This document shows, one piece after another, positions 23,601 to 34,394 of a DNA stretch of 64,000 nt. The first letter of the stretch is position 1; the number at the start of each line of letters is the position of its first letter. Location of the stretch: contig CAUJLY010000003.1 in the NCBI GenBank assembly GCA_963281155.1, positions 2,666,001 to 2,730,000 on the forward strand, written 5' to 3'. Under the pieces are notes generated by a model. The model was not told the DNA's origin. It saw nothing but the letters and a program-made list of their open reading frames with translations, and did not search any database. Both the position numbers and the translations under genes were made by a program. The stretch is from Rhabditophanes sp. KR3021. Lineage: Eukaryota; Nematoda; Chromadorea; Rhabditida; Alloionematidae.

Positions 23601-26600
23601 TTTTTGATGAGATCTTTGTTGCTAGCAATGCATGCAAGATCAAAATCCTTTTCTAACTTTGAGACCATTGTCTTGGCCAGGCTTTCTTCATTTATTTCAC
23701 CACTTGAATGTTGTAGCATGTCTAGCATTCCACCAATTTGGCCTAAATACAAACTCCTCATGTTGAGAGAAAGGAAAAATTCCGAAATATCAGGAGTGTG
23801 AGATGACCCCGTTGTCCCTTCGCTATTTTGCTTACTACAATTCTTTAAAACTGTTTCAATAGTTAATCTCAGACTATTGTCATTCATTGAATTAGTTTTG
23901 CAAATGTAATCTAATAAATAAGAGTGGGTAGTGCCCGGGGACCAAACCATGGCTTGATTCAGAATTCCTTCGCATCTGTTAATGAAATCCTCAGCTATTT
24001 TTCTTTTTCCTTCTATTGTAGATTGGAGTTGAATTTTCCAGGGTAATGTTTCAACCTCAAGAAAGATAACTTTGCAGTCTGGATCATTTTCAAGATTCGT
24101 TGAGAGAGACTGAATTAGTTTAAGTTCAGTATACAAAATATCTCCATTCCATAATAATTTGGGGAAGGCATTAACTAGCTTTGTAAAACACCAATCTCCA
24201 ACCATTCTAACTTCCTTCATGTGATGATTGAATTGAAGCAAGAAAAATCGTGTATGGTAAACCAGGTTTCTTTCCAACTCCTCACTATCACATTCCGAAG
24301 CTTGCAAGGCAACAGCTAAAACCAAGTACTCTTCAAAAATAACTTGCGCAGCAACTCGTAAACAAAGCCACATTCCTGAAATATGGATACAAATTAAGAT
24401 GGCATTAAAAATTAAATGTAAATGGACCGTATTTGAAAAGTATCTTTAATACTTTTAAGTTTTAAATTTGCTTACTTACCAGATTTGTCGTTCTTAACGG
24501 CCGGATTTTGGATATATTGAAAGAAAAGATGAACAGCATTGACATCTTCACTATGCATTACACGCATCTTCTCCATTCTTATGACCGAGAGTAAATAAAT
24601 TAAGTGAGTAAAATCCATATTCTTAACAATTGTAATTATCTCGGTTTCTTGTTTGAGTTCGCAACAAATAGTTTGTTTTAATTCTTCCAGTTCAGCAGCT
24701 GAAATAGGAAGTGCGCTGATGCCAACATTGTCTATCAACTCTGTTTTGAGGTTTTCGTTGGCAATGAAGATGGGTGATTTTTTTGAAATTTCGCAAACAG
24801 CTTCAAACCATTCCTCAGGCCATAATTTGGCGGTTTTAACATCGAAACCTAGAACTGTGCAGTAACACCAAAACTCTCTGAACAAATTCTTTAATTTCTG
24901 ATTTGGTTTGTCAATATGACTTGGAAATTTCTTTAGCAAAGCAGCAATCTTCGGAATCAGCACGCCCAAATTTCCAGCAGAAGTTGTAATCTTCATTGTT
25001 CCTTTGGAAACTTTTTGACCAGACTTTCTCCCTTCAACAGCTAATTGCACAAATAACTCCAAATACCTTGTCAGTAGCATTTCCTTCATCTTTTCATTTG
25101 TCACTGTATCAGCGATCCTGGCCAAAACCTTGTCTACTTCTAATGAAACATGGGAATATTTGTTTTCACCACCTAAGCTCGAAGAATATACGTGATTGCT
25201 ACTTCCAACAATAACTGTTGTAAACAATTTCATCATCTGCTCAAAAATTGAATTTGCCCCACTAAGCCAAATATCTGCCAAACAATTAATAATCAAAGTA
25301 TCTAACTTATTTGAAGGGTTTGCAAATCGCTGCAAAAATATTTGCAAAATACTTTCAGGAACATTGGGGACTTCATTTAAAAGAACACCCAATTTTCCTA
25401 AAATCAAGATGGCTGTCTCTGCAACAAAGTAACCAACCGTATTTTTAGTAGAATTTGTACTTAGATAGAGTTTGGCGGAAAGAGATGCCATACATGAGTT
25501 CTCGCTATTTTCTTCAACTTCGCGGGCAGCTTTTACCGCCGTACAGAGGGCATCTATGGCTGCGTTTCGAAGACATGCTAAGCCTTGTCTTTTCCGTAAG
25601 TGAACTGAATCTGTTTCTTTGGATTCAGCATTTGTTTTCATAGAACCATACACTTCACTTATCAAGTGCCTCAACAGCGAACAAGGTTCAAGTAAGAAAT
25701 TTTGTAAGAGCGAAGTGATATAAATACTAGCCAAGGTCGGAAATTTATTTGACATAACACCCAGACAATCCAAAGCGACAACAACAACAGGAATATACGC
25801 TGTCACGTGCTGGTGAGGTCTTAGCATTTGGTCAGAGATAGTATTACAAATAGAATCTCCGTCGTTTTCTTCAATAGCTGTCCAGACTATGATTTGCAAG
25901 CAAACTGAATTAGCAATGATTACTTGTTTGATCTTGCTATTCCACTGAGGGCCCTCGTAATCAACTTTTAATTTAGTCAGATCGCTTTCTCCTTTTCTGA
26001 ATAAATTCAAGATGAAGTTGATTAGATATTTGGCAAAATCCTTTGATACCGGACAATCTTCGAGATTTGTGATACAAAAGGGTTTGATGCAATCCCTAAT
26101 CATTGTTACGGAAGAGAGAGTGATCAATTCGGAAACAGACTTGTAGTAGAATCTTCTAAACTCAGCACACCTGTAAACTTGGTCTGCAATCATATCTAGC
26201 CTGTCGAAGGTAGTCTCGTTCAACAAACTTTCAAAACTATTCAACAGCGATTCAATATACTCAATTGGGACTATTGTGTCAATATTGTCATCCACAATAA
26301 CAAATGAACTTCCGGGTCGCAAAAATATCTTTCTCACATTAAAAGCCTCTTTGGTTGCCTCTTCTGGCACGCACTTTTCACTAAACCAATTAGAAGAATC
26401 CGTATTAAGACCAATCTTTAATCTTTTGAGCGGATGTTTATTTTTAATTGGTTCTGGGTAGAGTTCACTTATCAATGGAACGGCTTTTTCGCTTCCGAAG
26501 CGACCAAAAGCTCTTGTCAATCCAAGGAAAATACAAACTAGTCTCATTAGATGTGCTTTCCCAACCAATTCATTCGTCTTTTCTTCTTCGCAGTTTTGCG

Positions 26601-27107
26601 TAATCATTTCAATTAACTTTAACATTAATTGGGACTGACTGTCCAAGATGTCTTTTAACAGGAAAGGAAATCGGACTCCGATGTCATTTAGGGCTATTGT
26701 TAAGCAGAAGGTAAACCTTTCATAGATTGTCATTCTTTCGGCTGATGAGGAGACGTCATCATCGGCCCATTTCAACTCCCACAGCTTTGTCAAAGTGTTT
26801 AACAAAAAATGGGTCAGAACTTCAGCATGCTAAACAATACAAATAACAGATTAAAAATATATAGAGAATCAATTTAACTTACTTGCCCATCACAATTTAC
26901 TAAATACACAGCCGTTACCACCAAACTATCTCTAGTCTTGCAATTCAGGCAACTATTTTGAATGCCTTCAATAAGATCCGATATACCTAATTTATCCTGA
27001 ACATCCTCCAGTTTAAGTGAATAAATTTTGGCACAACATAGTGCTATGCAATGTCGATTATTAAAAGCAAACTCGGAATCATTGGGTTTAGCCCCAAGAA
27101 TAGTCAT
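20630..27107 (-). CDS. PI4KA: Phosphatidylinositol 4-kinase alpha (type III)
   Basis: Exons 27107-26883, 26829-24480 and 24375-20630 encode 2106 residues, almost the same length as human PI4KA (2102). The long helical N-terminal half has no short motifs. The C-terminal lipid kinase is unmistakable: CAIFKVGDDVRQD, LQIKDRHNGNIMID (catalytic loop), NIIHIDFGFMFESSPGG (metal-binding loop), DTGLPCFRGKTIQQFRARF, and the terminal QYLQNDIPY. The enzyme makes PI4P at the plasma membrane, in other animals with TTC7 and FAM126/EFR3 partners. The ATG at 27107 was chosen over an upstream TTG. Exon phases agree at both junctions. Only 270 bases separate it from the divergent WDR55 start. Confidence 0.97.
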
Positions 27108-27377
27108 GACTAGATACAATAGACGACAATGATAAGATTAGGGAGTACCGTTTATGTTTAGTTGTTGACGATATACTCTTACCAATCTCTTTTTTAATGT
27201 TTATTTGAAAGTATTTGTAAGAGAAATAAACATTCACACAATATTACTATACATCGCTTGCCTTGAAACGAATAAGTACAGTTGAGTTGGAGAAACGTTT
27301 ATTTGGGAAACTAGTTTAAGCTTTCGTCATAAAAATACACCTATTATTATTTAATTATCTAACAAATAATTTTAAAG

Positions 27378-30300
27378 ATGGCTCAATTCCGGTTTCAGTA
27401 TCCTATATCCTGTGCTGCTATCAATCCCAAGGATTCTTCTCAATTGGCGTTTGGTTTGATAAATGGATGTTTTGAGGTGATGTCACTTGATAACAAGCAA
27501 AATAAGCTGGAATCAATTCATTCATATGAAGTTGAAGGGAATCTCAGGGATATTGCTTACACACCTGATGGCAAAAAAATAGTCGTCACAACAGCTGATG
27601 GGGCTATTGGAATTTTGGACACAGTTAGCTTGCAAGTCCAAAATTGGTTGGAACAAAAATTAGATGGTCAACCAACGGCTCTAATCACACTTGGTGGAGA
27701 CAGGGGAATCCAAACTGTTGTTGGAGATGAGAATGGAGTTGTAAGTTTACACCTCATAATTAAATGTTTTTACAAATATGAATGGTTAACTTTATTAAAA
27801 AAGCAATCAAATCTAAGAGTTTATAAAAATGGGAAATAGTTAACATTTTTGATATCATTATTGGCTTCAAAGAATTCTCCTAAGATAACATCAGCTACGC
27901 CCATTTCAGAGAACATGTTGTGGACTTATCCAAATGAGGGCTTTCCTGGGTCGGAGTTGGTAAGTTGCGATCTTAGGGCATCAATAAGGAGATACTCTCA
28001 ATATTGTCAGCGACTTCTTCTGATTGATACCATTTCTTTAATACAATAACACCCTTCTTACCAAACGACTTATCATAGACAACTTCTTTAATGAAGTCTT
28101 TTTTGCAATCGAACAACATTTCTAGCTCAACAGTATGTTTGAATAAATATTTGTGGTCCGTCATTCTATTGACAAAGTCTTTTGTTTCCCCAATCTACTT
28201 AATTCCCTTCTTGACTCCTGCTTTGCTCCAGTTGTTATGAACAACTCTAGGATCAATCATTAGATAAACAAAGTATCCTTCTTCATTTCCATCTTTAGCC
28301 TTGATTGAGTCCAAAACATCCGCGGCAGTTTTATTTTGATTTAAGGTTTCAGCAGCATCCATTGACTGCTTGCATGATCTATGACGTTTATGCTAACTAA
28401 GAATATCTTTATTTTTAAACAATTATTACATTGGTAGCCAGATGATCATTTGATTTCCTGCCAGTCTTAAATACCAAATTGTTCCTCAAAATAACTACCC
28501 ATTATCTCCATCATCAATAACTTGACCTAAAATAAAAGAATTATTGGATACAATTAGTTGTTAAACTTACTTTCATCCACAAAGTTGTTACTTCCTCCAA
28601 AGATGCCACTTTTGTTGTCAGTGCAAGCTACCTTTTCCTCAACATTGATGCTAGCACTCTTTCTAAATGACCGAGAAATATAATCATCTCTGTGTTTGCA
28701 TGAGATTCTAGCTTTCCATTCTTCTTCCATACTAGATTAAATAAACACCTAATAAAGGGCGATCTTAACACTAAAACACAAAATGAATTAGTAAATGTAT
28801 ATCTGATCTCAAATATCGCCATGACACGTAAATAGCTTTTAGCTAATGAACAAGTTTCAAAAGTACAAAGTTTCAGACCAATGTTGGTAGAATTTTCTAC
28901 TAAGATAATAATTAAAAACATACAATTTCATTACGTTAATATTTTAATTTGCAAAATGTAACGCCAAGTTACATTACTTTTTTACTTAATTTACTCATTT
29001 TTCTAGATTAAAATGTTCGACCATAGAACCTCTGAAGAAGCCGTTCTAACCTTTACGGACCAAAAAGACACCATAACCGATCTCAAATTTGCCAATGGAA
29101 ACGTGTTGGCTGCTTGTGCTGATGGAACACTTTGTTCCTATGATTTAAGGAAGAAAAGACTTGGGTATGTTTATTAAATTAAAAAAAGGAAAAATATTTG
29201 CATTAAATTAAAAAAGGGGTAAAAATGTATATTAAATGGATAATTCAAGGACTTTCTTAAATCGACATGTTTGTTAGCATCTAAAGACTCTTAAAAAATT
29301 AGTTTTCATCCAGGAAATAATTGAATGGCATTTTATAAGTCCGTTTCCCTGAGTCACTATTTTTGGCATTGTCTCTGCAATAGTTCATAAGGATGTTCTC
29401 AATGTTCAGAGCATGTTGCTCTGAGGCATAAGTCTTTTTCAAGACAATCATTTCCTTTCCAGCAGTAAAGGCGTTGTGCATTGCCTTTTCCTTGTCATTA
29501 AACAATACCCACTTAACTTTTTGTTGTATTTGCAACATACACTTTGGGATGTTTATACTCTCACCTACATTCAGAATGTGTTTCTTGGTAAGCCCAGACC
29601 CCTTCCATTCAGCTTCAGTAAATATCTGGATCGATCATCAGATAAACATCGCAAGCCTTTAAGCCAAAATGGATTTATTCTTTCCATCCAATTTTTTTAT
29701 GTTTGTAGCTGTTCCTAAGTTCGGATGTTCTGCTGCTTTGAATAGACTATGACATCCTTCTATATTTTAAATGGATAGTAGGCAATTTTTGTTTTGCGAA
29801 ATAGGCTGTGCACTCCAAGCATTGATATTCCGTTGTTGTTTTTGCACATTTTCTTTAAATCCATGATCATCAGGCTTTTCAATTCCATCTTTATGGTGAT
29901 TAAGAATTTTCCCATGAAATAGTGTTCCATCTCGTTGATTACACGGAATGTGAACAGATTAAGCATTCTGTCAGATAAATTGGTCTCTTATTTGGTAGCT
30001 GGAACTATAGACCTTTGAATATTAAATATTTACTGCATTAATACTAATCTTATGTTTGTTCCAGAACCAAGTCTGAACAATCCGAATATGAATATTTGGC
30101 TGTTCATGTTGGGAACAAATTAACCTACGTGGCCGGCTCTTGTGGAATCATTGATATCTACAAGAATGGGGAGTATGGGTACAGATTGGAAAGATTCGAC
30201 ATGAAGATGAAGTATGGGATAGATGGGATGGTTGGCCTCAATGAAAGTGTACTGTTGTGTGCTTCTTTGTCTGAGTCGTACATGAGATTTGGAAATGTCA

Positions 30301-30593
30301 ATCCAAATAAAGTTTTGATGAAACTCGATACACCAGTTGAAGCTGGCAAGTTATTGGTAGACGGAGAAAATAAGTTTGTCTTAGCTTATGGAATGAGCGA
30401 AGATTTTGTTGTGTATCCTATTAAGGATTTAATTTCTAGAGTTCCTATCTTCAACAGAGAAAATATTAAGGATGCAAAGAGATTATTGAATGACGACAAA
30501 GCGAATGGTTTCTTTGCGGATATGATGCCTGATAAATTCGAAGAACATGTGGACCCTGATATGAGTGGATCTGAAAACGAGGGAGAAGAGTAG
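27378..30593 (+). CDS. WDR55: WD-repeat protein WDR55 (Jip5 family)
   Basis: Exons 27378-27740, 29007-29164 and 30065-30593 join in phase to encode 349 residues, the usual size for a single seven-bladed propeller. Visible blades include LAFGLINGCFEVMSLD, DIAYTPDGKKIVVTTADGAI, VIKMFDHRTSEEAVLTF and NVLAACADGTLCSYDLRKKR. A C-terminal acidic tail contains NGFFADMMPDKFEEHVDPDM, similar to the WDR55/Jip5 tail. Family members act in the nucleolus in ribosomal RNA production. Both introns are unusually long for this window (1266 and 900 nt), and each contains a decayed antisense GIY-YIG-like copy. The 3' UTR begins with TTG-rich repeats. The acidic orphan gene starts 153 bases downstream. Confidence 0.78.
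27870..28730 (-). pseudogene. Decayed GIY-YIG nuclease-like gene (LEM-3/ANKLE1-type), copy 1, antisense in WDR55 intron 1
   Basis: On the minus strand an ATG at 28730 opens MEEEWKARISCKHRDDYISR, up to a donor GTAAGT near 28571. A second coding-like stretch after an acceptor soon meets TAG (near 28496). Further on, GYFVYLMIDPRVV, then GIK-stop-IGETKDFVNRMTDHK, resembles the two halves of a GIY-YIG domain with the expected Tyr replaced by TAG (28195-28197). A one-base shift near 27990 is needed to continue from KKGVIVLKKWYQSEEVADNIE to YLLIDALRSQLTNSDPGK. The LIDAL...LTN ending is characteristic of the LEM-3/ANKLE1-type GIY-YIG fold. With at least two stops and one shift it is scored as a pseudogene. 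A paralogous relic sits in the next intron of the same host. Confidence 0.6.
29299..29990 (-). pseudogene. Decayed GIY-YIG nuclease-like gene, copy 2, antisense in WDR55 intron 2
   Basis: A minus-strand relic parallels copy 1. CDVYLMIDPDIY (needing a shift) and KKHILNVGESINIPKCMLQIQ correspond to FVYLMIDPRVV and KKGIK-IGETKDFVNRM. AGKEMIVLKKTYASEQHALNI corresponds to GKKGVIVLKKWYQSEEVADNI. NSDSGK corresponds to NSDPGK. Frames must be changed several times and several stops interrupt. Further 5' (around 29800-29870) one frame shows EYQCLECTAYFAKQK and then PTIHLKYR, resembling a zinc finger of C-x2-C...H form. The two relics differ in many positions, so they are old paralogues rather than a recent duplication. 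Confidence 0.55.
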
Positions 30594-30746
30594 TCTCGCA
30601 GTTACTTGTTGTTGTTATTGTTATTTTGTTGTTGTTATTTTACTTTTGAATAATATTTTTCTATTAAATTGAGTCTACATAAACCGTTTTTACTTCGGTT
30701 TAATACTTAATTCCTGTTAAAAATAGTTTAACCTAATAATTTAGTA

Positions 30747-31316
30747 ATGAATCACGGTATTGAAGATTTGGTTCTAGAAGCTCTTCGCCAACATATGGAA
30801 TTTTTCCATGATGAAAATTCAGACTCAGAAGGTTACGAGTCTGGAGACGATTCGGAAGAGGAAGACGATGGTAATTCGGTGTTCGGGAATAATGGTATTC
30901 TGGAACAAATTGAACACTACCGAAATTTAATATTAGAGCGCGGGCATTTCGAAGACGATGATTCGGGCCTCGATGAAGATGAACAAGACGAAATATACAG
31001 TGACTCGGCATTTGATTTAAATTCCAACATTGATGAAGACGATAATATGTCCGTTGACTTAGGTTTTCCACAATATGACATGGATAGTGAGGAAGAATTT
31101 ATGGAACAGATAAATTTTGAATTTGAATTAGGGGAAGATTTTTTATTCTATGATTCTGAAACTGACCCAGACAGTGATGATAGATTAATAGTAGTTTCAA
31201 CAGATCACCACCAAGGTAATGACGAGGACTCTGAAATTGAATGGGATAGTAATAGTAGTAATTTATCGGGGTTTTCAATTGAACTCATCAAAAATGGACC
31301 CGATCAAACCAAATAA
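30747..31316 (+). CDS. Highly acidic 189-residue orphan protein
   Basis: A single exon starting MNHGIEDLVLEALRQHMEFF, a predicted amphipathic helix, followed by Asp/Glu/Ser/Asn-rich, almost certainly disordered sequence (for example SGDDSEEEDDGNS, DDSGLDEDEQDE). A second short helix (NNGILEQIEHYRNLILERG) interrupts the acidic part. There is no signal peptide or membrane segment. Such composition suits a nuclear or nucleolar chaperone-like or histone-binding protein, but no family was recognised. It begins 153 bases after the WDR55 stop on the same strand with an acceptor-like TTTAG two bases before the ATG, so it may be the second gene of an operon. Confidence 0.7.
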   Translation: MNHGIEDLVLEALRQHMEFFHDENSDSEGYESGDDSEEEDDGNSVFGNNGILEQIEHYRNLILERGHFEDDDSGLDEDEQDEIYSDSAFDLNSNIDEDDNMSVDLGFPQYDMDSEEEFMEQINFEFELGEDFLFYDSETDPDSDDRLIVVSTDHHQGNDEDSEIEWDSNSSNLSGFSIELIKNGPDQTK

Positions 31317-31401
31317 TTAAATGGTAATATTAAATATTGTTGTAACTAGTACGGTTTTTAATCTAAGTGTAGTGTCCTGCCCGATTTGTAAATATTTTTT
31401 C

Positions 31402-31415
31402 AATAAAGTTTTATT
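31402..31415. terminator. Back-to-back polyadenylation signals of two convergent genes
   Basis: AATAAA on the plus strand at 31402-31407 lies 85 bases past the stop of the acidic orphan gene. TTTATT at 31410-31415, which is AATAAA on the minus strand, lies 21 bases past the stop of the cuticle collagen. The two 3' ends therefore overlap within a few bases. Confidence 0.6.
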
Positions 31416-31436
31416 TCTATTAACGTGTACAATTAA

Positions 31437-34279
31437 TTATAATTTGTTGTATCCTGCTTCGGCTGGATTTACTTGCTCTTGGTCTGCATCGTCGTAATGT
31501 TCATTTCCTCCTTCTGAGAGGGGGAATGTCATGTGAAGAGGAACTAAAATTTTGGAAACACCGCAATCAGAAGGGCAATAAGATTGCGCCTGACCAGGTT
31601 CACCGGGCATACCGGGCATTCCGTTGTCTCCTCTTCGGCCATATTGCCCAGTCGGGCCCATTGGTCCTTTATTTCCAATATCTCCTGGCATTCCAACAAC
31701 TTTACTATTTCTTCCAGTAATTCCATTCTCTCCTGAAACAATGGGAAGTTAATAATCAACTACACTTCTGATATTTAATGTTTAAATAAGACATTTATAT
31801 AGTTTGAAATTATCCTTTCTGTCTTGAAAGAGAAATGGAAAGGAAGTCTCTTTTTTGGAAATTTTGATGGTAAAGAAAACAGTTAAGGACTCCAATAAAG
31901 AATCAGTTGATCCTTACAATGATTTTATCTAGAGTATTGCGAAGGTGCATTATTTCAGTCCCTAAATCAATGTTGGGTGAGGAAAGCACTATAAAGCAGA
32001 AACATAACAAGGATTCTAAATGTTGTTATGAAGATAGTCCTCTTTCTTATATGGGCCCAAAGTGTAGTAACGACGAAAAGAATTTGATCAATCGTCCAAC
32101 TATGTACATCGTCTATTATAAATTCAAATAGTTTTTTGTTGTTTATTTTGTATTACCATGTAATCCTGGTACTCCGGGAATTCCCTTTGCTCCTTTAATT
32201 CCAACTCCTGAAATAACCGTTTCGCCTGGTTTCCCATGGTATCCTTGAACTCCCTTTGGACCTTGGATTCCGTTGACCCCTTGATTTCCATGTGGCCCAT
32301 CGTTCCCTGGCACACCCGGTTTTCCAGGCGATCCTCTCAAACCATTGTGACCTTGGATTCCACGTTCACCTTGTTGGCCACGAACTCCTAAAAATAAGAC
32401 ATTATCATAACTCTAATCTATTTAAAATACCTTTTGGTCCCTTTGGGCAAACGACACAAGGCATCTCAGGCATTAAATCCATCGTAATATCAATTCCGTC
32501 AATTCCAGCCTTTCCTGGTGATCCTGGATTTCCGGGATGCCCATCGATCCCGGGCAAACCTTGTGGGCCTTCCTTTCCTCCTGAGCAAATTTTAAATTAA
32601 TATTGCACATTTAAGTGTGAATTTTAAGGAAACTACACCAAAGATTTCTTTTTAAAAAAACATTTTTTGAATTTTTAATATAAGTTACTTTAAAATTTGT
32701 TGTCGTTTTTAACTTTATTATATTTAACTCGTAAAGTTTACTAATTGGTGTCTCTTTATTTTAGTTGTTATTTAAGTGGAGTTAAATTATTGGAGAAAAG
32801 CGGTGTCGATACCGATGCCAACAAAAGTCTCAAGAGAAATAAAGATGAAATGACTTTGTCTTGGAAGCCACTGACAAAGAAGCACATATTGTTGCGGAAG
32901 TACTATTGTAAGTTAAATAATCTTAGCTTCCAACCAGCCACAACGAACAAGGCGTCTTTTTAGCTTGTTTCAAGAAGCTGATGACTCTGGCTTGACTGAA
33001 ACAGAAAATTGCTTAAAAAAGTCAACCAAAGGTGGAAGCTTGCATAGATGAAATCGAGGAGGAAGAGTTTAAGTTGTCTCCTGATGCTGCAAAGGATTTA
33101 TTTGTCAATGAAAGTGAAGTACTCAAATTGAGTGAACAGTTGATTTCTTACATTCAATCTAACCAAATTTATTGTGAAAGGGAATTAGTTGATAATAAAA
33201 GATTAAACTACTTTGGTGATATGTCGGCAATGTCAAATGATGCTGGGTTCAGTAAAGGTAGGATGTCTACATTATTCATGGATTTCCTCGGGAGCAGATT
33301 AGTAAAAATTACAAAAGAAATGTAAATCACCACTACAACTTATTCAAAGTTATTTAATCATTTATCCTATGCATTAATCAGAGATGCTAACTTAAGACGG
33401 GTATAATAGCGATACTTATGCTGATAAGAAATACCATTTACCGATTCGAAATGCCGGATAACACTGAAGAGAATGATCAGTTGTTAGCGAAATTTAAGAT
33501 TATACTGAAGCTTAATGAGATTGAGGAATTACCGGCTAAAGCTGATGCTGACAGAATAAAGCCGAAGTCTGAGGAGGTGTGTAAACGAAAGCAAATTGAT
33601 ACCCGAGTAAATCGAGTTTTTTCAGATCAAGACTGGTCATTCCTGTGATGATTGTGGGAAAAGGTAATTCTTCTGATGAAATTAATAATCTTTTTTGACA
33701 GCGATGGAGCATCATTTATTTCTTTTTTTAAGAGAGCTAGAAATCCGTCAAAAAACGTGAGACTGCACTCACTGCAAAAGATATTTTGCTTGTCTCGATC
33801 ATTCATGGCTGTTGCTGATGTTTTGGTTAGAATGATGTCGATCTTAGTAGGACAATTTATTTAATTTTGATCTATCGCTTAACTAGTTTAATTTTACTTA
33901 AGTATTTTGATTCCCTCGAATTACCTGGACAAATTAATCTAGTACACTGAGCACACTTAGAAACAATATAATCTTGACTTCTCTTGAATCTAAGGAAGGG
34001 ATTAACTGATCCACTATTAGCATCTATTCCCTGCAACTGCATAATACTCATCCAGGTATTTTCAGAGTTAAATTTGAAAACCTCTGCTCTTTGTTCAACT
34101 TCAAATCTGGCATTACTATCAAGACTGAAAATAGCGAAAGCGGCAAAACACAAAATAATAGTACTAACAACAGAAAGGGTAGCAGTAATATGACATACTA
34201 ATTTGTAAAAATCGTACGACTCTTCTGAATACACATATGTGCAGGGAATTGGATTGACAGAATAACACTTTTTGGGCAT
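31437..34279 (-). CDS. Nematode cuticle collagen
   Basis: Exons 34279-33925, 32580-32431, 32387-32157 and 31732-31437 encode 343 residues. The N-terminal non-collagen domain has the membrane-spanning stretch typical of the Col_cuticle_N family (about residues 27-50, LVCHITATLSVVSTIILCFA) and a basic cleavage-like RFKR. Cys pairs (CAQC, CPG, CVVC) flank Gly-X-Y blocks such as GPQGLPGIDGHPGNPGSPGK, GNDGPHGNQGVNG and GDNGMPGMPGEPG. A short tail holds CPSDC and acidic residues. Cuticle collagens are trimeric structural proteins of the nematode exoskeleton. Intron 1 is 1344 nt and holds a decayed antisense gene; intron 3 is 424 nt with nothing clear. Confidence 0.9.
32745..33864 (+). pseudogene. 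Decayed C2H2 zinc-finger-like gene, antisense in the collagen intron
   Basis: Several coding-like plus-strand pieces follow one another in different frames: SGVKLLEKSGVDTDANKSLK, LFSLFQEADDSGLTETENC, VEACIDEIEEEEFKLSPDAA and MPDNTEENDQLLAKFKIILK. At the 3' end, TGHSCDDCGKR then MEHHLF...IRQKT and DCTHCKRYFACLDHS look like two C2H2 fingers with the usual TGxxxC-x2-C linker. The last finger loses its second His to a frameshift or point changes, and an in-frame TGA follows the linker. Reading through would need several shifts or 19-nt introns, so it is best seen as a relic of a zinc-finger gene. The family is inferred only from the finger motifs. Confidence 0.45.
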
Positions 34280-34394
34280 CGTTAGATAAGAATGGACTTA
34301 ATGGTAAAAATCTTCTATTATAAAGATCGAGAATTAGGTTAAGAAAGGTCATTTATTATACATTTTATTAATAAGAATAATACAAACTTATTTA

